64,000 bases of DNA from Dyella sp. SG609 (GCF_012275375.1 NZ_JAAZQJ010000005.1:337657-401656); one strand, 5' to 3'. Shown: positions 24,806 to 35,519, numbered from the stretch's first letter. Notes: generated by a model not told the origin, from the letters alone. Numbers and translations are program-made.

Positions 24806-27322
24806 TCAGGCCTTGGCCTTGCCTGCGGGCTTCTTCGCGGCGGCTTTCTTGGTGGCGGTTTTCTTCGCCGCGGTTTTCTTGGCTGCCGTCTTGGTGGCCG
24901 TCGTCTTCTTGGCCGCGGCCTTCTTCACCGCCGGTTTTTCCGCCGGAGCCTTCTTGGCGGCCGCCTTTTTCGCTGCCGGCGCGGCCTTCTTCGCCGCTGC
25001 CTTCCTGGCGCCGCCGCGGCCCTTCTTCACCGGCGCCGCGGCGAGCAGTTCGATGCATTGCGCCTCGGTCAGGGTCTTCGGGTCCTGGTCCTTCGGGATG
25101 CGCGCGTTCTTCTCGCCGTCGGTGATGTAGGGACCGAAGCGGCCGTTGAGCACCTGCACGCCGTTGCCGAAGTCCTGGATCACGCGGTTGGCGATCAGCT
25201 CCAGCTTCTCCTGCACGATCTGCAGCGCGCGCGGCAGCTCGATGGTGTAGGGGTCGTCCTCGGCCTTGAGCGAGGCATAGGTACTGCCCTGCTTCACGAA
25301 CGGGCCGAAGCGGCCCACGCCCACCGACACCTCGTCGCCGTTCTCGGCCTGGCCGAGCTTGCGCGGCAGCTTGAACAGCTCCAGCGACTCTTCCAGGGTG
25401 ATGGTGTGCATGCTCTGGCCCGGACGCAGGCTGGCGAACTGCAGCTTCTCGTCGGTGTCCTTGTCGCCGATCTGCGCATACGGCCCATAGCGGCCCAGGC
25501 GCACCGACACCGGCTTGCCGGTCTTCGGATCCGTGCCCAGCTCGCGCGCGCCGGTGGCCTCGCTGCGGTCGACGGTCTCGGTCTTTTCCTCGACCTGCTG
25601 CTTGAACGGCTGCCAGAAACGCTCCATCAGCGGCACCCAGGCTTCCTCGCCGCGGCTCACCGCGTCGAGCTCGTCCTCGAGCTTGGCGGTGAAGTCGTAG
25701 TCGACGTAGCGGGTGAAGTGCTGGGTCAGGAACTTGCTCACCGCGCGGCCCACGTCGGTGGGCTTGAAGCGGCGGCTGTCCAGCAGCACGTATTCGCGGT
25801 TGAGCAGCACCTGGATGATGCTGGCGTAGGTCGACGGACGGCCGATGCCGTGTTCTTCCAGCGACTTCACCAGGCTCGCTTCGGAATAGCGCGGCGGCGG
25901 CTCGGTGAAGTGCTGGTCGGCCAGGATGTCGTGCAGCGCGACCTGCTCGCCCTTTTCCAGCCTGGGCAGGCGGCGGCCTTCGTCGTCGTCCTCGGCGCTC
26001 TTCTGGTCGCGGCCTTCCTCGTACACGGCCAGGAAGCCCGGGTCGACCACGGTGGTGCCGGTGGAGCGGAAGCCCGCCTCACCGCCCTGGGCATGCGGCA
26101 GGGCGAAATCCACCGACACGGTGTTGAGCGTGGCGTGGATCATCTGGCAGGCGACGGTGCGCTTCCAGATCAGCTCGTACAGCTTGCGCTGCTCGTCGTT
26201 GAGGTACGAAGCCACCTCGCGCGGCGTGTACATGGCCGAGGTCGGGCGGATCGCCTCGTGCGCTTCCTGCGCGTTCTTGGACTTGGACTTGTAGACCTGC
26301 GGATGGTCCGGCAGCGCCTTGTTGCCGTAGTCGCGCGCAATCAGCTGGCGCAGCTCGCCCACGGCGTCCTCGGACAGCGCCACCGAGTCGGTACGCATAT
26401 AGGTAATGAGGCCGACGTTGCCCTCGCTGCCCAGCGACACGCCCTCGTACAGCCCCTGCGCCACCTTCATGGTGCGGCTGGTGGAGAAACCGAGCTTGCG
26501 CGCGGCCTCCTGCTGCAGGGTGGAGGTGGTGAACGGCGGCGCCGGGCGGCGCTTGCGCTCCTTGCTGCCGACGTCGCTGACGGTGAGGCGGCCGTGCGCG
26601 GCTTCCTTCAGCGCCGCGCGGGCAGCCATGGCGTCGGCCTCGTTGGTGAGGTCGAACTGCTCGAACTTCTTGCCGTACAGGCGGGTGAGGCGCGCGCTGA
26701 AGTCGCCCTCGGGGTGGCGCAGCGCGGCTTCGACGGTCCAGTACTCGCGGGCGACGAAGGCTTCGATCTCTTCCTCGCGCTCCACGATCATGCGCAGCGC
26801 CGGGCTCTGCACGCGGCCGGCGGACAGGCCGCGCTGCACCTTGCGCCACAGCACCGGCGACAGGTTGAAGCCGACCAGGTAGTCCAGCGCGCGGCGCGCC
26901 TGCTGGGCGTCGACCAGGTCGTGCGAGAGCTGGCGCGGCTGGGCCACGGCGGCCTTGATCGCCTTGGGGGTGATCTCGGAGAACACCACGCGGTGCAGCT
27001 GCTTGCCCTTGGTCAGGCCGCGCTGCTGCAGGATCTCGCTGATATGCCAGCTGATCGCCTCGCCTTCGCGATCCAAGTCGGTCGCGAGGTAGATGTCGTC
27101 GGCCGCCTGGGCCGCCTTGGCGATGGCATCGACGTGTTTCTGATTGCGCTCGATGATCTCGTAGGCCATGGCGAAACCATGGTCCGGATCGACCGCGCCC
27201 TCCTTCGGCTTCAGGTCACGCACGTGACCGTAGGAGGCCAGGACCTGGAAGTCCTTGCCCAGGTACTTGTTGATCGTCTTGGCCTTGGCGGGCGACTCGA
27301 CGATGAGCAGATTCTTTGCCAT
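24806..27322 (-). CDS. topA: DNA topoisomerase I with a Lys/Ala-rich C-terminal tail
   Basis: Type IA topoisomerase of 838 residues that relaxes negative supercoils. It starts MAKNLLIVESPAKAKTINKY (Toprim). The active-site region is GNVGLITYMRTDSVALS, containing the catalytic Tyr of ITYMRTDS. C-terminal zinc-ribbon-like repeats (FGPFVKQG, RFGPYITDGEKNARIPKDQD) are followed from about residue 766 by ~70 residues almost entirely of Lys, Ala, Thr and Pro (AAKKAAPAAKKAAAKKAPAE), a histone-H1-like tail. ATG at 27322 gives the standard N-terminus. A 7-bp GC-rich hairpin (27347-27366) lies in its leader. Confidence 0.97.
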   Translation of the reverse strand: MAKNLLIVESPAKAKTINKYLGKDFQVLASYGHVRDLKPKEGAVDPDHGFAMAYEIIERNQKHVDAIAKAAQAADDIYLATDLDREGEAISWHISEILQQRGLTKGKQLHRVVFSEITPKAIKAAVAQPRQLSHDLVDAQQARRALDYLVGFNLSPVLWRKVQRGLSAGRVQSPALRMIVEREEEIEAFVAREYWTVEAALRHPEGDFSARLTRLYGKKFEQFDLTNEADAMAARAALKEAAHGRLTVSDVGSKERKRRPAPPFTTSTLQQEAARKLGFSTSRTMKVAQGLYEGVSLGSEGNVGLITYMRTDSVALSEDAVGELRQLIARDYGNKALPDHPQVYKSKSKNAQEAHEAIRPTSAMYTPREVASYLNDEQRKLYELIWKRTVACQMIHATLNTVSVDFALPHAQGGEAGFRSTGTTVVDPGFLAVYEEGRDQKSAEDDDEGRRLPRLEKGEQVALHDILADQHFTEPPPRYSEASLVKSLEEHGIGRPSTYASIIQVLLNREYVLLDSRRFKPTDVGRAVSKFLTQHFTRYVDYDFTAKLEDELDAVSRGEEAWVPLMERFWQPFKQQVEEKTETVDRSEATGARELGTDPKTGKPVSVRLGRYGPYAQIGDKDTDEKLQFASLRPGQSMHTITLEESLELFKLPRKLGQAENGDEVSVGVGRFGPFVKQGSTYASLKAEDDPYTIELPRALQIVQEKLELIANRVIQDFGNGVQVLNGRFGPYITDGEKNARIPKDQDPKTLTEAQCIELLAAAPVKKGRGGARKAAAKKAAPAAKKAAAKKAPAEKPAVKKAAAKKTTATKTAAKKTAAKKTATKKAAAKKPAGKAKA

Positions 27323-27458
27323 GCAGCGGGGTTTCCAGAAGCCAACGGCCCGCACTTTGGCGGGCCTTCTTTATTTAGTTAAAGGCATGCCGCGCCAACG
27401 CCGTCAAGCTCGGTCTCGTGAAAACGAGGCATGGAGCCATTTCGGCCATCCGGCCCGG

Positions 27459-28595
27459 CTAGCCCGGCAGGCGCTGGTAGCGATTGCCCGGCAGGCTGCC
27501 GACCACGCCCTCCAGCTCCAGCATCAGCAGCATGGACGACAAGGCGGCGGCGGACTGCCCGGTACGGCCGGCCAGCTCGTCCAGGCTGGCCGGGTCGTGG
27601 CCCAGGGCGGCCAGCAGCTGGCCGTACTCCGGGTCGCCGCTCCAGCCCGCCTGGGCGGCCTGAACGGCCCGGCCCGGTGGCGCATCCTGCAGCCGCGCCG
27701 CCAGTTCCGCGCCCAGCGCGCGCGCCTGCGGCGCCAGCACCTCGGCCACTTCGGCCGCCGTTTCGACCAGCCGGGCGCCGTCGCGGATCAGCTGGTGGCA
27801 GCCACGGGACTGCGGATTATGGACGGAGCCGGGCAGCGCGAATACCTCCCGCCCCTGCTCGCCGGCCAGGCGGGCGGTGATCAGCGAGCCCGATTCCAGG
27901 TCCGCCTCGACCACCAGGGTGCCCAGGGCCAGGCCCGACAAGATGCGGTTGCGCCGCGGGAAATGCCCCGCCACGGCCGGCGTGCCCAGCGGGAATTCGC
28001 TGACCAGGACGCCTTCCTGCGCGATCCGGTGCGCCAGGGCGAGATGCTTGCGCGGATAGACCCGGTCCAGGCCCGTGCCCACTACCGCCACCGTGGGCCG
28101 GCCGGCATCCAGCGCGCCCAGGTGGGCCGCGCCGTCGACGCCGTCGGCCATGCCGCTGGTCACCACGAAGCCGGCCACGGCGAGGTCCCGCGCGAACGCC
28201 CGCGCCTGCGCCAGCCCGCCGGCGGTGGCGCCGCGCGAGCCGACGATCGCCACCTGCGGGAACAGCAGCAGCCCGGCGTCGCCGCTGACGAACAGCGCGG
28301 CGGGCGGGTTCGGGATCGCCTCCAGCAGGGGCGGGAAATCCGCCTCGGTGCAGCACAGCAGGCGATGCCCCGGCTGGGCCAGCCAGTCCAGGTCGGCGGC
28401 GATCAGGGCTTCGTCCGGCCGCTCCAGCCAGGCCACTGCATCTGCGCCCAACGCCGCCGCACGCCGCGGCGCATGCGCCAGCACGGTCTCGATGCGCCGG
28501 TCGTGGGCCAGCAGCCATTGACGGAGGGTGGAAGGCCCCAGGCCGGGAGTGCGCAGCAGGACCAGCCAGGCGCGCCATGCGTCGGTTTCGCTCAT
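27459..28595 (-). CDS. dprA: DNA processing protein DprA (Smf)
   Basis: Competence protein that loads RecA onto incoming single-stranded DNA. It is 378 residues long. The Rossmann-like core carries VAIVGSRGATAGGLAQARAF, VVTSGMADGVDGAAHLGAL, VGTGLDRVYPRKHLALAHRI and FPRRNRILSGLALGTLVVEA. A C-terminal winged-helix DprA domain ends the protein (LLAALGHDPASLDELAGRTG). The N-terminal extension is SAM-like (LRTPGLGPSTLRQWL). It lies upstream of topA in the same direction, an order shared with xanthomonads. Its presence suggests competence. Confidence 0.95.
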   Translation of the reverse strand: MSETDAWRAWLVLLRTPGLGPSTLRQWLLAHDRRIETVLAHAPRRAAALGADAVAWLERPDEALIAADLDWLAQPGHRLLCCTEADFPPLLEAIPNPPAALFVSGDAGLLLFPQVAIVGSRGATAGGLAQARAFARDLAVAGFVVTSGMADGVDGAAHLGALDAGRPTVAVVGTGLDRVYPRKHLALAHRIAQEGVLVSEFPLGTPAVAGHFPRRNRILSGLALGTLVVEADLESGSLITARLAGEQGREVFALPGSVHNPQSRGCHQLIRDGARLVETAAEVAEVLAPQARALGAELAARLQDAPPGRAVQAAQAGWSGDPEYGQLLAALGHDPASLDELAGRTGQSAAALSSMLLMLELEGVVGSLPGNRYQRLPG

Positions 28596-28672
28596 CCGTG
28601 CAGTTTATGGGCCGCGCAAACGAAAACGGCGCGGACGATGCCGCGCCGTTGTGTCAGCCGATGCCGATGCGC

Positions 28673-29797
28673 TTACTCAGGCATCGTCAGGCGGTCGCCC
28701 ATCGAGATCGGCTTGATGCCGTCCATGACCAGGCCGTAGCTGACCTTGTCGAAGGTGCGGAACACCATCACGTGGCCGACGAATTCCTCCGGCAGGGTCA
28801 CCGCCTTGCCGGTGCCGCGGCGCCAGCTGTCGCTGGCCACGTCGTCGTTGATGGTCTCGCCCGGATGCACGATCGAGAAGGTCTGGCCGTTCTCCACGCC
28901 GTCCTTCGCGCCGATCGACATCGCCACCACCTGGTGCGGGCCCACGGCCTCCAGCGCGTCGGTGAAGGCGATCACGCGGGAGTTGTCCGGCACCGACTTC
29001 GGCGCATGCGGGTAGTAGTACGGGTCGTAGGGCTTGTCGTCGATCGGCATGATGCGATCGCCCTTGCGGATCTCCTGGGTGGAATCCAGCAGCAGCAGGG
29101 TGGAGACGTCGCCGGTGCGCAGCGTTTCGGCATTGCCGATCACCGTCACTTCGGTGCCCAGGTCGGTGCCGGTGCCGTAGTGGTGGTCGTTGCGGAATTC
29201 TTCGCGCCACGGGGTGGTGACCACCGAGGCGTCGTCGTCCAGCTCATGGCCGACCATCGGGTACGGCTCGCTGCGGTCGTCCTGGTTGAAGCCGCGGAAG
29301 GTATGCGTCGGGCGCACGATCGCCCAGCGCTGGCCCGGCTCGGACTTGAGATTGCGCGCGTAGATGTTCTGGCCGACGGTGCCGCGCAGGCGAGCTTCCT
29401 CGAAGCCCATCACGTACGGCGACTGCTTCACCTCGTCCGAGTTCATCACGCGCGTTTCCTTCAGGAACATGCGCAGCGCGGACAGCGGGATGGCGGGGAT
29501 CGGCTCGCCTTCGGCGCGCACGCGCGGCTGCAGGCCAAGGCGCGGACCGTTGATGAAGGAAAGATTGAGCACGTCGCCCGGATAGATCAGGTGCGGGTTC
29601 TGCACCTGCGGGTTCGCCTGCCAGATCTCCGGCCACAGCCAGGGCTTGGAGAGGAAGCGCGCCGAAATGGCCCAGAGCGTGTCGCCCTTGCGCACGGTGT
29701 ACGAATCGGGGTGGTCCGAGCGCAATTGAGCGCCGGCAGCGTAAACGGCGACAGTGACCAGCATGCCGGCCAGCAGCCCGATGGACTTTCTAATCAT
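28673..29797 (-). CDS. LysM-domain peptidoglycan-binding exported protein
   Basis: A 374-residue exported protein. The signal peptide is [20 protein letters not shown], followed by one LysM domain at about 31-80 ([33 protein letters not shown]). The rest is a conserved xanthomonad domain of unknown fold. It is probably periplasmic and bound to peptidoglycan. The start at 29797 is set by the signal peptide, with GGGGGAA upstream. It is divergent from def, an arrangement conserved in Xanthomonadales. Confidence 0.9.
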   Translation of the reverse strand: MIRKSIGLLAGMLVTVAVYAAGAQLRSDHPDSYTVRKGDTLWAISARFLSKPWLWPEIWQANPQVQNPHLIYPGDVLNLSFINGPRLGLQPRVRAEGEPIPAIPLSALRMFLKETRVMNSDEVKQSPYVMGFEEARLRGTVGQNIYARNLKSEPGQRWAIVRPTHTFRGFNQDDRSEPYPMVGHELDDDASVVTTPWREEFRNDHHYGTGTDLGTEVTVIGNAETLRTGDVSTLLLLDSTQEIRKGDRIMPIDDKPYDPYYYPHAPKSVPDNSRVIAFTDALEAVGPHQVVAMSIGAKDGVENGQTFSIVHPGETINDDVASDSWRRGTGKAVTLPEEFVGHVMVFRTFDKVSYGLVMDGIKPISMGDRLTMPE

Positions 29798-29988
29798 AAA
29801 CGGGATTCCCCCATCCCCCGATGCTCGGCGGAGTGTAACCGATGGTTTAACGCCCGCAACCAGAGCCAGTTGGCAGAATCCTCTGCCAGACACGGGGTTG
29901 CCGACGTACAATAAGGCTCATTCTAGATCGCGCCCGGGCTGGGTTTTCACCGATTCGCCCGCATTTTTGGCGCCGAGGTGTACACCAA

Positions 29989-30498
29989 ATGTCGACCCTG
30001 ACCATTCTCGAATTCCCCGACCCCCGCCTGCGCACCAAGGCCGAGCCCGTGCGCCTGTTCGACGCAGAACTCAAGCAGTTCGTCGCCGACATGTTCGAAA
30101 CCATGTATGCCGCCAACGGCGTCGGCCTGGCCGCCACCCAGGTCAACGTGCACCGGCGCGTGCTGGTGGCGGACATGAGCGACGGGCGCGACGAGCCGCT
30201 GGCCCTGATCAATGCCGAAATCCTGGAAAAGGACGGCTCCCAGGTGTACCAGGAGGGCTGCCTGTCCTTCCCCGGCATCTATGCCGACGTGACCCGCGCG
30301 CTGAAGATCAAGGTCAAGGCGCAGGACGCCGACGGCAAGGAGTTCGTGCTCGACGTGGAAGGCCCGCTGGCGGTGTGCATCCAGCACGAGATGGATCACC
30401 TGGCCGGCAAGGTGTTCGTCGATTACCTGTCGCCGCTGAAGCGCTCCATGCTGCTCAAGCGCCTGGACAAGCAGCGCAAGCAGGCGGCCAGCGCTTGA
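29989..30498 (+). CDS. def: Peptide deformylase
   Basis: Metal-dependent enzyme of 169 residues that removes the formyl group from the N-terminal Met of new proteins. All three signature motifs are present: [16 protein letters not shown] (with the metal-binding Cys) and [18 protein letters not shown] (HExxH). It starts [20 protein letters not shown]. The stop overlaps the fmt start by 4 bases, so formylation and deformylation are co-expressed. Confidence 0.97.
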   Translation: MSTLTILEFPDPRLRTKAEPVRLFDAELKQFVADMFETMYAANGVGLAATQVNVHRRVLVADMSDGRDEPLALINAEILEKDGSQVYQEGCLSFPGIYADVTRALKIKVKAQDADGKEFVLDVEGPLAVCIQHEMDHLAGKVFVDYLSPLKRSMLLKRLDKQRKQAASA

Positions 30499-31436
30499 CG
30501 GGCGCGCCCTTGCGCGTCGTCTTCGCCGGCACGCCCGAGTTCTCCGTCCCCTGCCTGGAAGCCTGCCGCGCCAGCGGCGCCGAGGTCGTTGCCGTGTATA
30601 CGCAGCCGGACCGCCCCGCGGGCCGCGGCCGCAAGCTCACGCCCAGCCCGGTGAAGCAGGCCGCGCTGGCCGCCGGCATCCCGGTGGAACAGCCCGAATC
30701 GCTCAAAAGCCAGGAAGCGCGCGACACGCTCGCTGCCTGGCGGGCCGACCTGATGGTGGTGGTCGCCTACGGCCTGATCCTGCCGCGCAAGGTGCTGGCC
30801 CTGCCGCGCCTGGGCTGCTGGAACGTACATGCCAGCCTGCTGCCGCGCTGGCGCGGCGCCGCGCCGATCCAGCGCGCGATCCTGGCCGGCGACACCGAAA
30901 GCGGCGTGGACCTGATGCAGATGGAAGCGGGCCTGGACACCGGCCCCGTGCTGCTGGAGCGCCGCACGCCGATCGAACGCGCCGACACCGGCGGCAGCCT
31001 GCACGACCGCCTCTCGGCGCTGGGCGCCGAGGTGCTGGCCGAAGGCCTGCGCCGCGCCATGGCCGGCGAAACGCCGAGCCCGCGCGCGCAACCGGAAGAC
31101 GGCGTCACCTACGCGCACAAATTGGATAAGGCCGAGGCGAAGCTGGATTTCCAGCGCGACGCGCTCAGCCTGGAACGCCAGGTCCGCGCCTTCGATCCCT
31201 GGCCCGTCGCCGAAGGCGAGATCGCCGGCGAGCCGCTGCGCATCTGGGCCGCCGAAGCCATCGCGCGCGACCACGCCGCCGCCCCCGGCAGCGTGCTGTC
31301 CGCCGGCCGCGACGGCATCGAGATCGCCTGCGGCGAAGGCGCCCTGCGCGTGACCGCGCTGCAGCGTGCCGGCGGCAAGCGCATCGGCGCGGCCGACTAT
31401 CTCAATGCGCGGCCCGAACTGCGCAGCGCCCGATGA
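30495..31436 (+). CDS. fmt: Methionyl-tRNA formyltransferase
   Basis: Formylates initiator Met-tRNA. It is 313 residues long, close to E. coli Fmt (315). Family blocks are [58 protein letters not shown] (SLLP-x-W-RG-AP) and [12 protein letters not shown]. The start is TTG at 30495 inside the def stop; this puts the conserved VFAGTP at the usual distance, whereas the next TTG (30510) would be slightly short. The stop overlaps the rsmB start (ATGA). Confidence 0.95.
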   Translation: MTGAPLRVVFAGTPEFSVPCLEACRASGAEVVAVYTQPDRPAGRGRKLTPSPVKQAALAAGIPVEQPESLKSQEARDTLAAWRADLMVVVAYGLILPRKVLALPRLGCWNVHASLLPRWRGAAPIQRAILAGDTESGVDLMQMEAGLDTGPVLLERRTPIERADTGGSLHDRLSALGAEVLAEGLRRAMAGETPSPRAQPEDGVTYAHKLDKAEAKLDFQRDALSLERQVRAFDPWPVAEGEIAGEPLRIWAAEAIARDHAAAPGSVLSAGRDGIEIACGEGALRVTALQRAGGKRIGAADYLNARPELRSAR

Positions 31437-32728
31437 CCGATACCCGCGCCCTGGCCGCCCAGGCCCTCGCCGAAGTCGCCCTGCGCGGCGCCTCGCAGCG
31501 GGACGCCACCGAGCGCTACGCCCCGCGCCTGCCCGACCCGCGCGACCGCGCCCTGTTCACCGCCCTGGTCAGCGACGGCGCGCGCTGGTGGCTGCGCTTC
31601 GACGCCGCCATCGACCGCCTGCTGGAGAAACCGCTGCGCCAGAAGGAGCCGGCCGTGCACGCCCTGCTGGTGCTGGGCCTGGTGCAGCTGGAGATCCTGG
31701 AGCTGCCCGACTACGCCGCCGTCGCCGCCACCGTGCAGGCGGCGCGCGCGCTGCAGCGGCCGCGCATGGCCGGGCTGGTCAACGCCGTGCTGCGCCGCTG
31801 GCAGCGCGAGCGCACCGAGCTGCTGGCCGCGCTTGACGCCAAGCCGCAGACCCGCCACGCCCACCCCGCCTGGCTGGCCAAGGCTATCGCCCGCGACTGG
31901 CCGGAACAGGCCGACGCGGTGATGGCCGCGAACAATATCGAGCCGCCGCTGATGCTGCGCGCCAACCGCCGCCGCAGCGGCCGCGACGACCTGCTCGAAC
32001 GCCTGCGCGCCGCCGGCTATACCGCCGAGGCCCACGCCTGGCTGGCCGACGGCATCGTGCTGCCGCACAGCGCCGACGTCACCCGCATGCCCGGCTTCGC
32101 CGAAGGCCATTTCGCCGTGCAGGACGGCGCCGCCCAGGCCGCGGCGGATCTGGCCGAGGTGCGCGACGGGCTGCGCGTACTCGACGCCTGCGCCGCCCCC
32201 GGCGGCAAGGCCTGCCATCTGCTCGAACGCGCCCGGCTCGACCTGATCGCGCTCGAATCCGACGCCGGCCGCGCCAGGCGCATCGGCCAGAACCTCGACC
32301 GCCTCGGCCTCGACGCCGACGTGGTGATCGGCGACGCCGGCGCCCCGGATACCTGGTGGGATGGCCGTCCGTTCGACCGCATCCTGATCGATGCCCCCTG
32401 CTCGGCCACCGGCGTCCTGCGCCGCCGGCCGGACGTGCGCCTGCACCGCCGCGACAGCGACATCGCCGCGCTGGCCGCGCAGCAGCGCCGCATCCTGCAG
32501 GCGCTGTGGCCGCTGCTGGCGCCGGGCGGACGGCTGGTCTACGTGACCTGCTCGCTGCTGAAGGCGGAAAACGAAGCGGTGGTCGGCGCATTCCTGGCCA
32601 GCCAGCCCGAAGCAAGGGCGGCCGCGTTCACCCTGCCCGCGGGGCAGGCGGCGGCGCTGGGCTGGCAGGTTCTCCCCGGGGATGGGGACCTCGACGGCAT
32701 GTACTATGCCGTGCTCGAACGGGCCTGA
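31433..32728 (+). CDS. rsmB: 16S rRNA (cytosine-967-C5) methyltransferase RsmB
   Basis: A 431-residue enzyme. An N-terminal NusB-like RNA-binding domain ([20 protein letters not shown]) is followed by a SAM-dependent methyltransferase domain: [15 protein letters not shown] (SAM loop), [18 protein letters not shown] (motif IV Cys) and [11 protein letters not shown] (motif VI catalytic Cys). It completes the def-fmt-rsmB operon with overlapping stop/start codons. Confidence 0.97.
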   Translation: MTDTRALAAQALAEVALRGASQRDATERYAPRLPDPRDRALFTALVSDGARWWLRFDAAIDRLLEKPLRQKEPAVHALLVLGLVQLEILELPDYAAVAATVQAARALQRPRMAGLVNAVLRRWQRERTELLAALDAKPQTRHAHPAWLAKAIARDWPEQADAVMAANNIEPPLMLRANRRRSGRDDLLERLRAAGYTAEAHAWLADGIVLPHSADVTRMPGFAEGHFAVQDGAAQAAADLAEVRDGLRVLDACAAPGGKACHLLERARLDLIALESDAGRARRIGQNLDRLGLDADVVIGDAGAPDTWWDGRPFDRILIDAPCSATGVLRRRPDVRLHRRDSDIAALAAQQRRILQALWPLLAPGGRLVYVTCSLLKAENEAVVGAFLASQPEARAAAFTLPAGQAAALGWQVLPGDGDLDGMYYAVLERA

Positions 32729-32818
32729 CCGGCGCGCCTAAGCGCCCGATAAGGCGCCCGGCCTAAAAAAACGCTACACCCATCGCTACGTCGCGGCGCC
32801 GCCGCCGGAAGTCCACGC

Positions 32819-34552
32819 ATGCCCGTTGCCTCGCAAGCCACTCCCCAGGAACGCCGCTATTTCTGGCTGCTGCTGATCTTCGCCGTGGTGGTGATCGGCG
32901 CCGGCATCGGCCTGCGCGACCCGTGGCCGTCGGACGAGCCGCGCTTCACCCTGGCCGCCAAGCAGATGGTGGAAAGCGGCGACTGGCTGTTCCCGCATCG
33001 CGGCAGCGAGCTGTATTCGGACAAGCCGCCGATGCTGATGTGGACCGAAGCGGCCAGCTACACGGTGCTGCGCAGCTGGCGCGCGGCCTTCCTGCTGCCG
33101 TCGCTGCTGGCCGCGCTGGGCACCCTGCTGCTGGTCTACGACCTGGGCCGGCGGCTGTGGAACCGGCAGGCCGGCCTGTATGCGGCCGCGGCGCTGCTGG
33201 TGAGTTTCCAGTTCGTCTACCAGGTGAAACGCGCGCAGATCGATCCGCTGGTGATGTTCTACATCACCGCGGCGAACTGGGGCCTGCTGGTGCATCTGCT
33301 CAAGGGCCCGAACTGGCGCGCGTTCTGGTTCGGCTGTTTCTGCGCGGGCCTGGGCGTGATCACCAAGGGCGTGGGCGTGCTCGCGCTGTTCATGCTGCTG
33401 CCCTACCTGGTGGCATGGCGCGGCGGCTGGGACGGCGTGTCGCGCATGGGGCCGGGCGCATGGTGGCGCTGGCCGCTGGGCCTGGTGGCGCTGCTGGCGG
33501 CGATCGCGCTGTGGCTGGTGCCGATGCTGCTGGGCGCGAAGGCGCACGGCAACGATCCGGCCTATACGGCTTATGTCAACGACATCCTGTTCCACCAGAC
33601 CGCCGGCCGCTACAGCAAGTCGTGGGACCACCACCATTCGCCGTTCTATTACGTGCCGATCGTGCTGTTCAGCTGGCTGCCGCTGTCGCTCACCTATCCG
33701 GGCACGCTGCCGCGCTGGTGGCAGCGGCTGAAGGCGAAGGACGCGCGCATCCTGCTGCCGCTGGGCTGGATCGTGCTGATCCTGGTGTTCTTCGCCATCC
33801 CCAAGGGCAAGCGCGACGTCTACATCATGCCGGCGCTGCCGATGCTGGCGCTGATCACCGGCCCCTTCCTGCACGAGCTGCTGCAGAAGCGCTGGCTGCG
33901 CATCGCGGGCCTGGTGTTCATCGGCGTGATGGGCGCGGCCATGCTCGGCGTCGGCGCGGCCGCCTTGATCGCGCATCCGAAGTTCGCCACCGAGTTCGCC
34001 ACCGCACGCGGCTTCGACGACGGCGGCCACGCGCTGTGGTGGATGTTCGTCGCCATCGGCGCCGTGCAGCTGGTGCTGATCGCCGCGCTGCGCCTGCGCC
34101 ACGCCGTGTGGGCGGTGTGCGGCGGCATGGCGGCGATGTGGCTGGCCTGGGGCCTGTGGGCGTATCCGCTGCTCAACGATTCCAGCTCCGCTGCCGCGCT
34201 GATGCAGGACGTGCGTGCGCGCGTGCCGGCCGACGAGGAACTGGGCCTGGTCGCGTGGAAGGAACAGAACCTGCTGATGCTCGACCGTCCCGCCACCGAC
34301 TTCGGCTTCACCGTGCCCTGGCACGAGCAGTACGTGGCGGCGGTGAAGTGGCAGGCGCAGGCGCCGGCGCACCGCTGGCTGTTCGCGCTGGACGGCGTGA
34401 TGGACAAGTGCGTCGACCGCAGCAAGGCGATCAGCCTCGGCCACGCCAACCGCCGCGAGTGGTGGCTGTTCAAGGCCGACGCGGTGATCCCGGGCTGCAC
34501 GCCGAACGAAGAGGTCGACCGCGTGCCGGCCAGTACCGCCGATTCCGAGTGA
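32819..34552 (+). CDS. GT39/ArnT-type membrane glycosyltransferase
   Basis: A 577-residue integral membrane protein with about 11-12 membrane segments. A conserved acidic pair in the first periplasmic loop (DPWPSDEPRFTLAAKQMV) is the hallmark of ArnT/PMT-type transferases that use polyprenyl-phosphate sugars. FHQTAGRYSKSWDHHHSPFY follows at the expected loop. It probably transfers a sugar to lipid A or LPS core on the periplasmic side. A second member of the family is encoded at 41869-43575. It heads the glycosyltransferase cluster and is followed 7 bases later by the first of three paralogues. Confidence 0.85.
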   Translation: MPVASQATPQERRYFWLLLIFAVVVIGAGIGLRDPWPSDEPRFTLAAKQMVESGDWLFPHRGSELYSDKPPMLMWTEAASYTVLRSWRAAFLLPSLLAALGTLLLVYDLGRRLWNRQAGLYAAAALLVSFQFVYQVKRAQIDPLVMFYITAANWGLLVHLLKGPNWRAFWFGCFCAGLGVITKGVGVLALFMLLPYLVAWRGGWDGVSRMGPGAWWRWPLGLVALLAAIALWLVPMLLGAKAHGNDPAYTAYVNDILFHQTAGRYSKSWDHHHSPFYYVPIVLFSWLPLSLTYPGTLPRWWQRLKAKDARILLPLGWIVLILVFFAIPKGKRDVYIMPALPMLALITGPFLHELLQKRWLRIAGLVFIGVMGAAMLGVGAAALIAHPKFATEFATARGFDDGGHALWWMFVAIGAVQLVLIAALRLRHAVWAVCGGMAAMWLAWGLWAYPLLNDSSSAAALMQDVRARVPADEELGLVAWKEQNLLMLDRPATDFGFTVPWHEQYVAAVKWQAQAPAHRWLFALDGVMDKCVDRSKAISLGHANRREWWLFKADAVIPGCTPNEEVDRVPASTADSE

Positions 34553-34559
34553 CCGCCCC

Positions 34560-35519
34560 ATGGCGCGCCTGGACCTGATCGGACGCGACAACGGCGCCGG
34601 CCTCAGCCGCGACATGGCCTTGCTGGCCGAGGCGCTGCGCGAGGCCGGCAACGGCGTCACGCTCAGCGGCCTGCCGCATCGCGGCCGCCTCGCCGAATGG
34701 GCGACGCGGCTGCGCCTGGCCTGGCGCGCGCCGGCGCAGGACATCAACCTGATGCTGGAACGCATCCGCCCCGAATTCCTGCGCGGTGCGCGGCGCAACG
34801 TGGTGATTCCGAACCCCGAATATTTCCGCCCGTTCGACCGCGCCCATCTCGCCGCGATGGATGCGGTGTGGGTGAAGACGCGCCATGCGGAACGCCTGTT
34901 CGGCGCGCTCGGTGCGCGCACGCAGTACATCGGCTTCACCAGTCCCGACCGGCTGGATGCGTCGGTGCCGCGCAAGCATGCGTTCTTCCATGGCCCGGGC
35001 CGCAGCGGCAACAAAGGCACCGAAGCGCTGCTGCGTTTGTGGGCCGCGCATCCGTCGTGGCCACAGCTGACCGTGGCGTGGCGGCGCAAGCGCGTGGATA
35101 TCGGCGCGCTGCCGGCAAACGTCACGCTGCTGCGCGAGCATCTGGACGACGCAGCGTATCGCCGGCTGCAGAACGAACACCGCTTCCACCTGTGCCCGTC
35201 GCAGACTGAAGGCTACGGCCACTACCTGGTCGAGGCGATGAGCTGCGGCGCGGTGGTGGTGACGCTGGATGCGGAACCGATGAACGAGCTGGTGACCGCG
35301 CAACGCGGCGTGCTGGTGCCGGCGCGCAGCGAGGGCGCGCAGGATCTCGCCACGCTCTACGGCTACGCCGATGAAGCCATGTCCGCCGCGATCGAACGCT
35401 GCATCGCCATGGACGCAAGCACCGCCGAACAGCTCGGCCGCGCCGCCCGCGGCTGGTACGACACCAACCGCGCCGACTGGCCCGCGCGCCTGCGCGCCGC
35501 CATCGCCGCCCTGCCCTGA
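34560..35519 (+). CDS. Glycosyltransferase (GT4-like), paralogue 1 of 3
   Basis: A 319-residue soluble protein. The N-terminal signature is LIGRDNGAGLSRDMALLAEA; the C-terminal nucleotide-sugar domain carries FHLCPSQTEGYGHYLVEAMS and DAEPMNELVTAQRGVLVPAR, the E-x7-E pattern of GT-B retaining enzymes. Sugar and acceptor are unknown. It is about colinear with the next two genes and clearly related to them (GPGRSGNKGTEALLRLW aligns with GPGRSNNKGTAQILKLW in the second). Its stop overlaps the next ATG. Confidence 0.82.
   Translation: MARLDLIGRDNGAGLSRDMALLAEALREAGNGVTLSGLPHRGRLAEWATRLRLAWRAPAQDINLMLERIRPEFLRGARRNVVIPNPEYFRPFDRAHLAAMDAVWVKTRHAERLFGALGARTQYIGFTSPDRLDASVPRKHAFFHGPGRSGNKGTEALLRLWAAHPSWPQLTVAWRRKRVDIGALPANVTLLREHLDDAAYRRLQNEHRFHLCPSQTEGYGHYLVEAMSCGAVVVTLDAEPMNELVTAQRGVLVPARSEGAQDLATLYGYADEAMSAAIERCIAMDASTAEQLGRAARGWYDTNRADWPARLRAAIAALP

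Noticed and set aside
27347-27370. GC-rich hairpin followed by TTCTTTATTT as a terminator
   Set aside because: The T-rich side is on the plus strand, where no gene reads into it; on the minus strand it lies in the topA leader, so it is at most a leader structure.
19023-27382. Very long plus-strand open frames opposite the MFS-PlsC, acyl ligase, tsaC and topA genes
   Set aside because: They are antisense shadows of GC-rich genes: His/Arg/Gln-rich, no domains, no ribosome sites, and the minus-strand proteins have full motifs.
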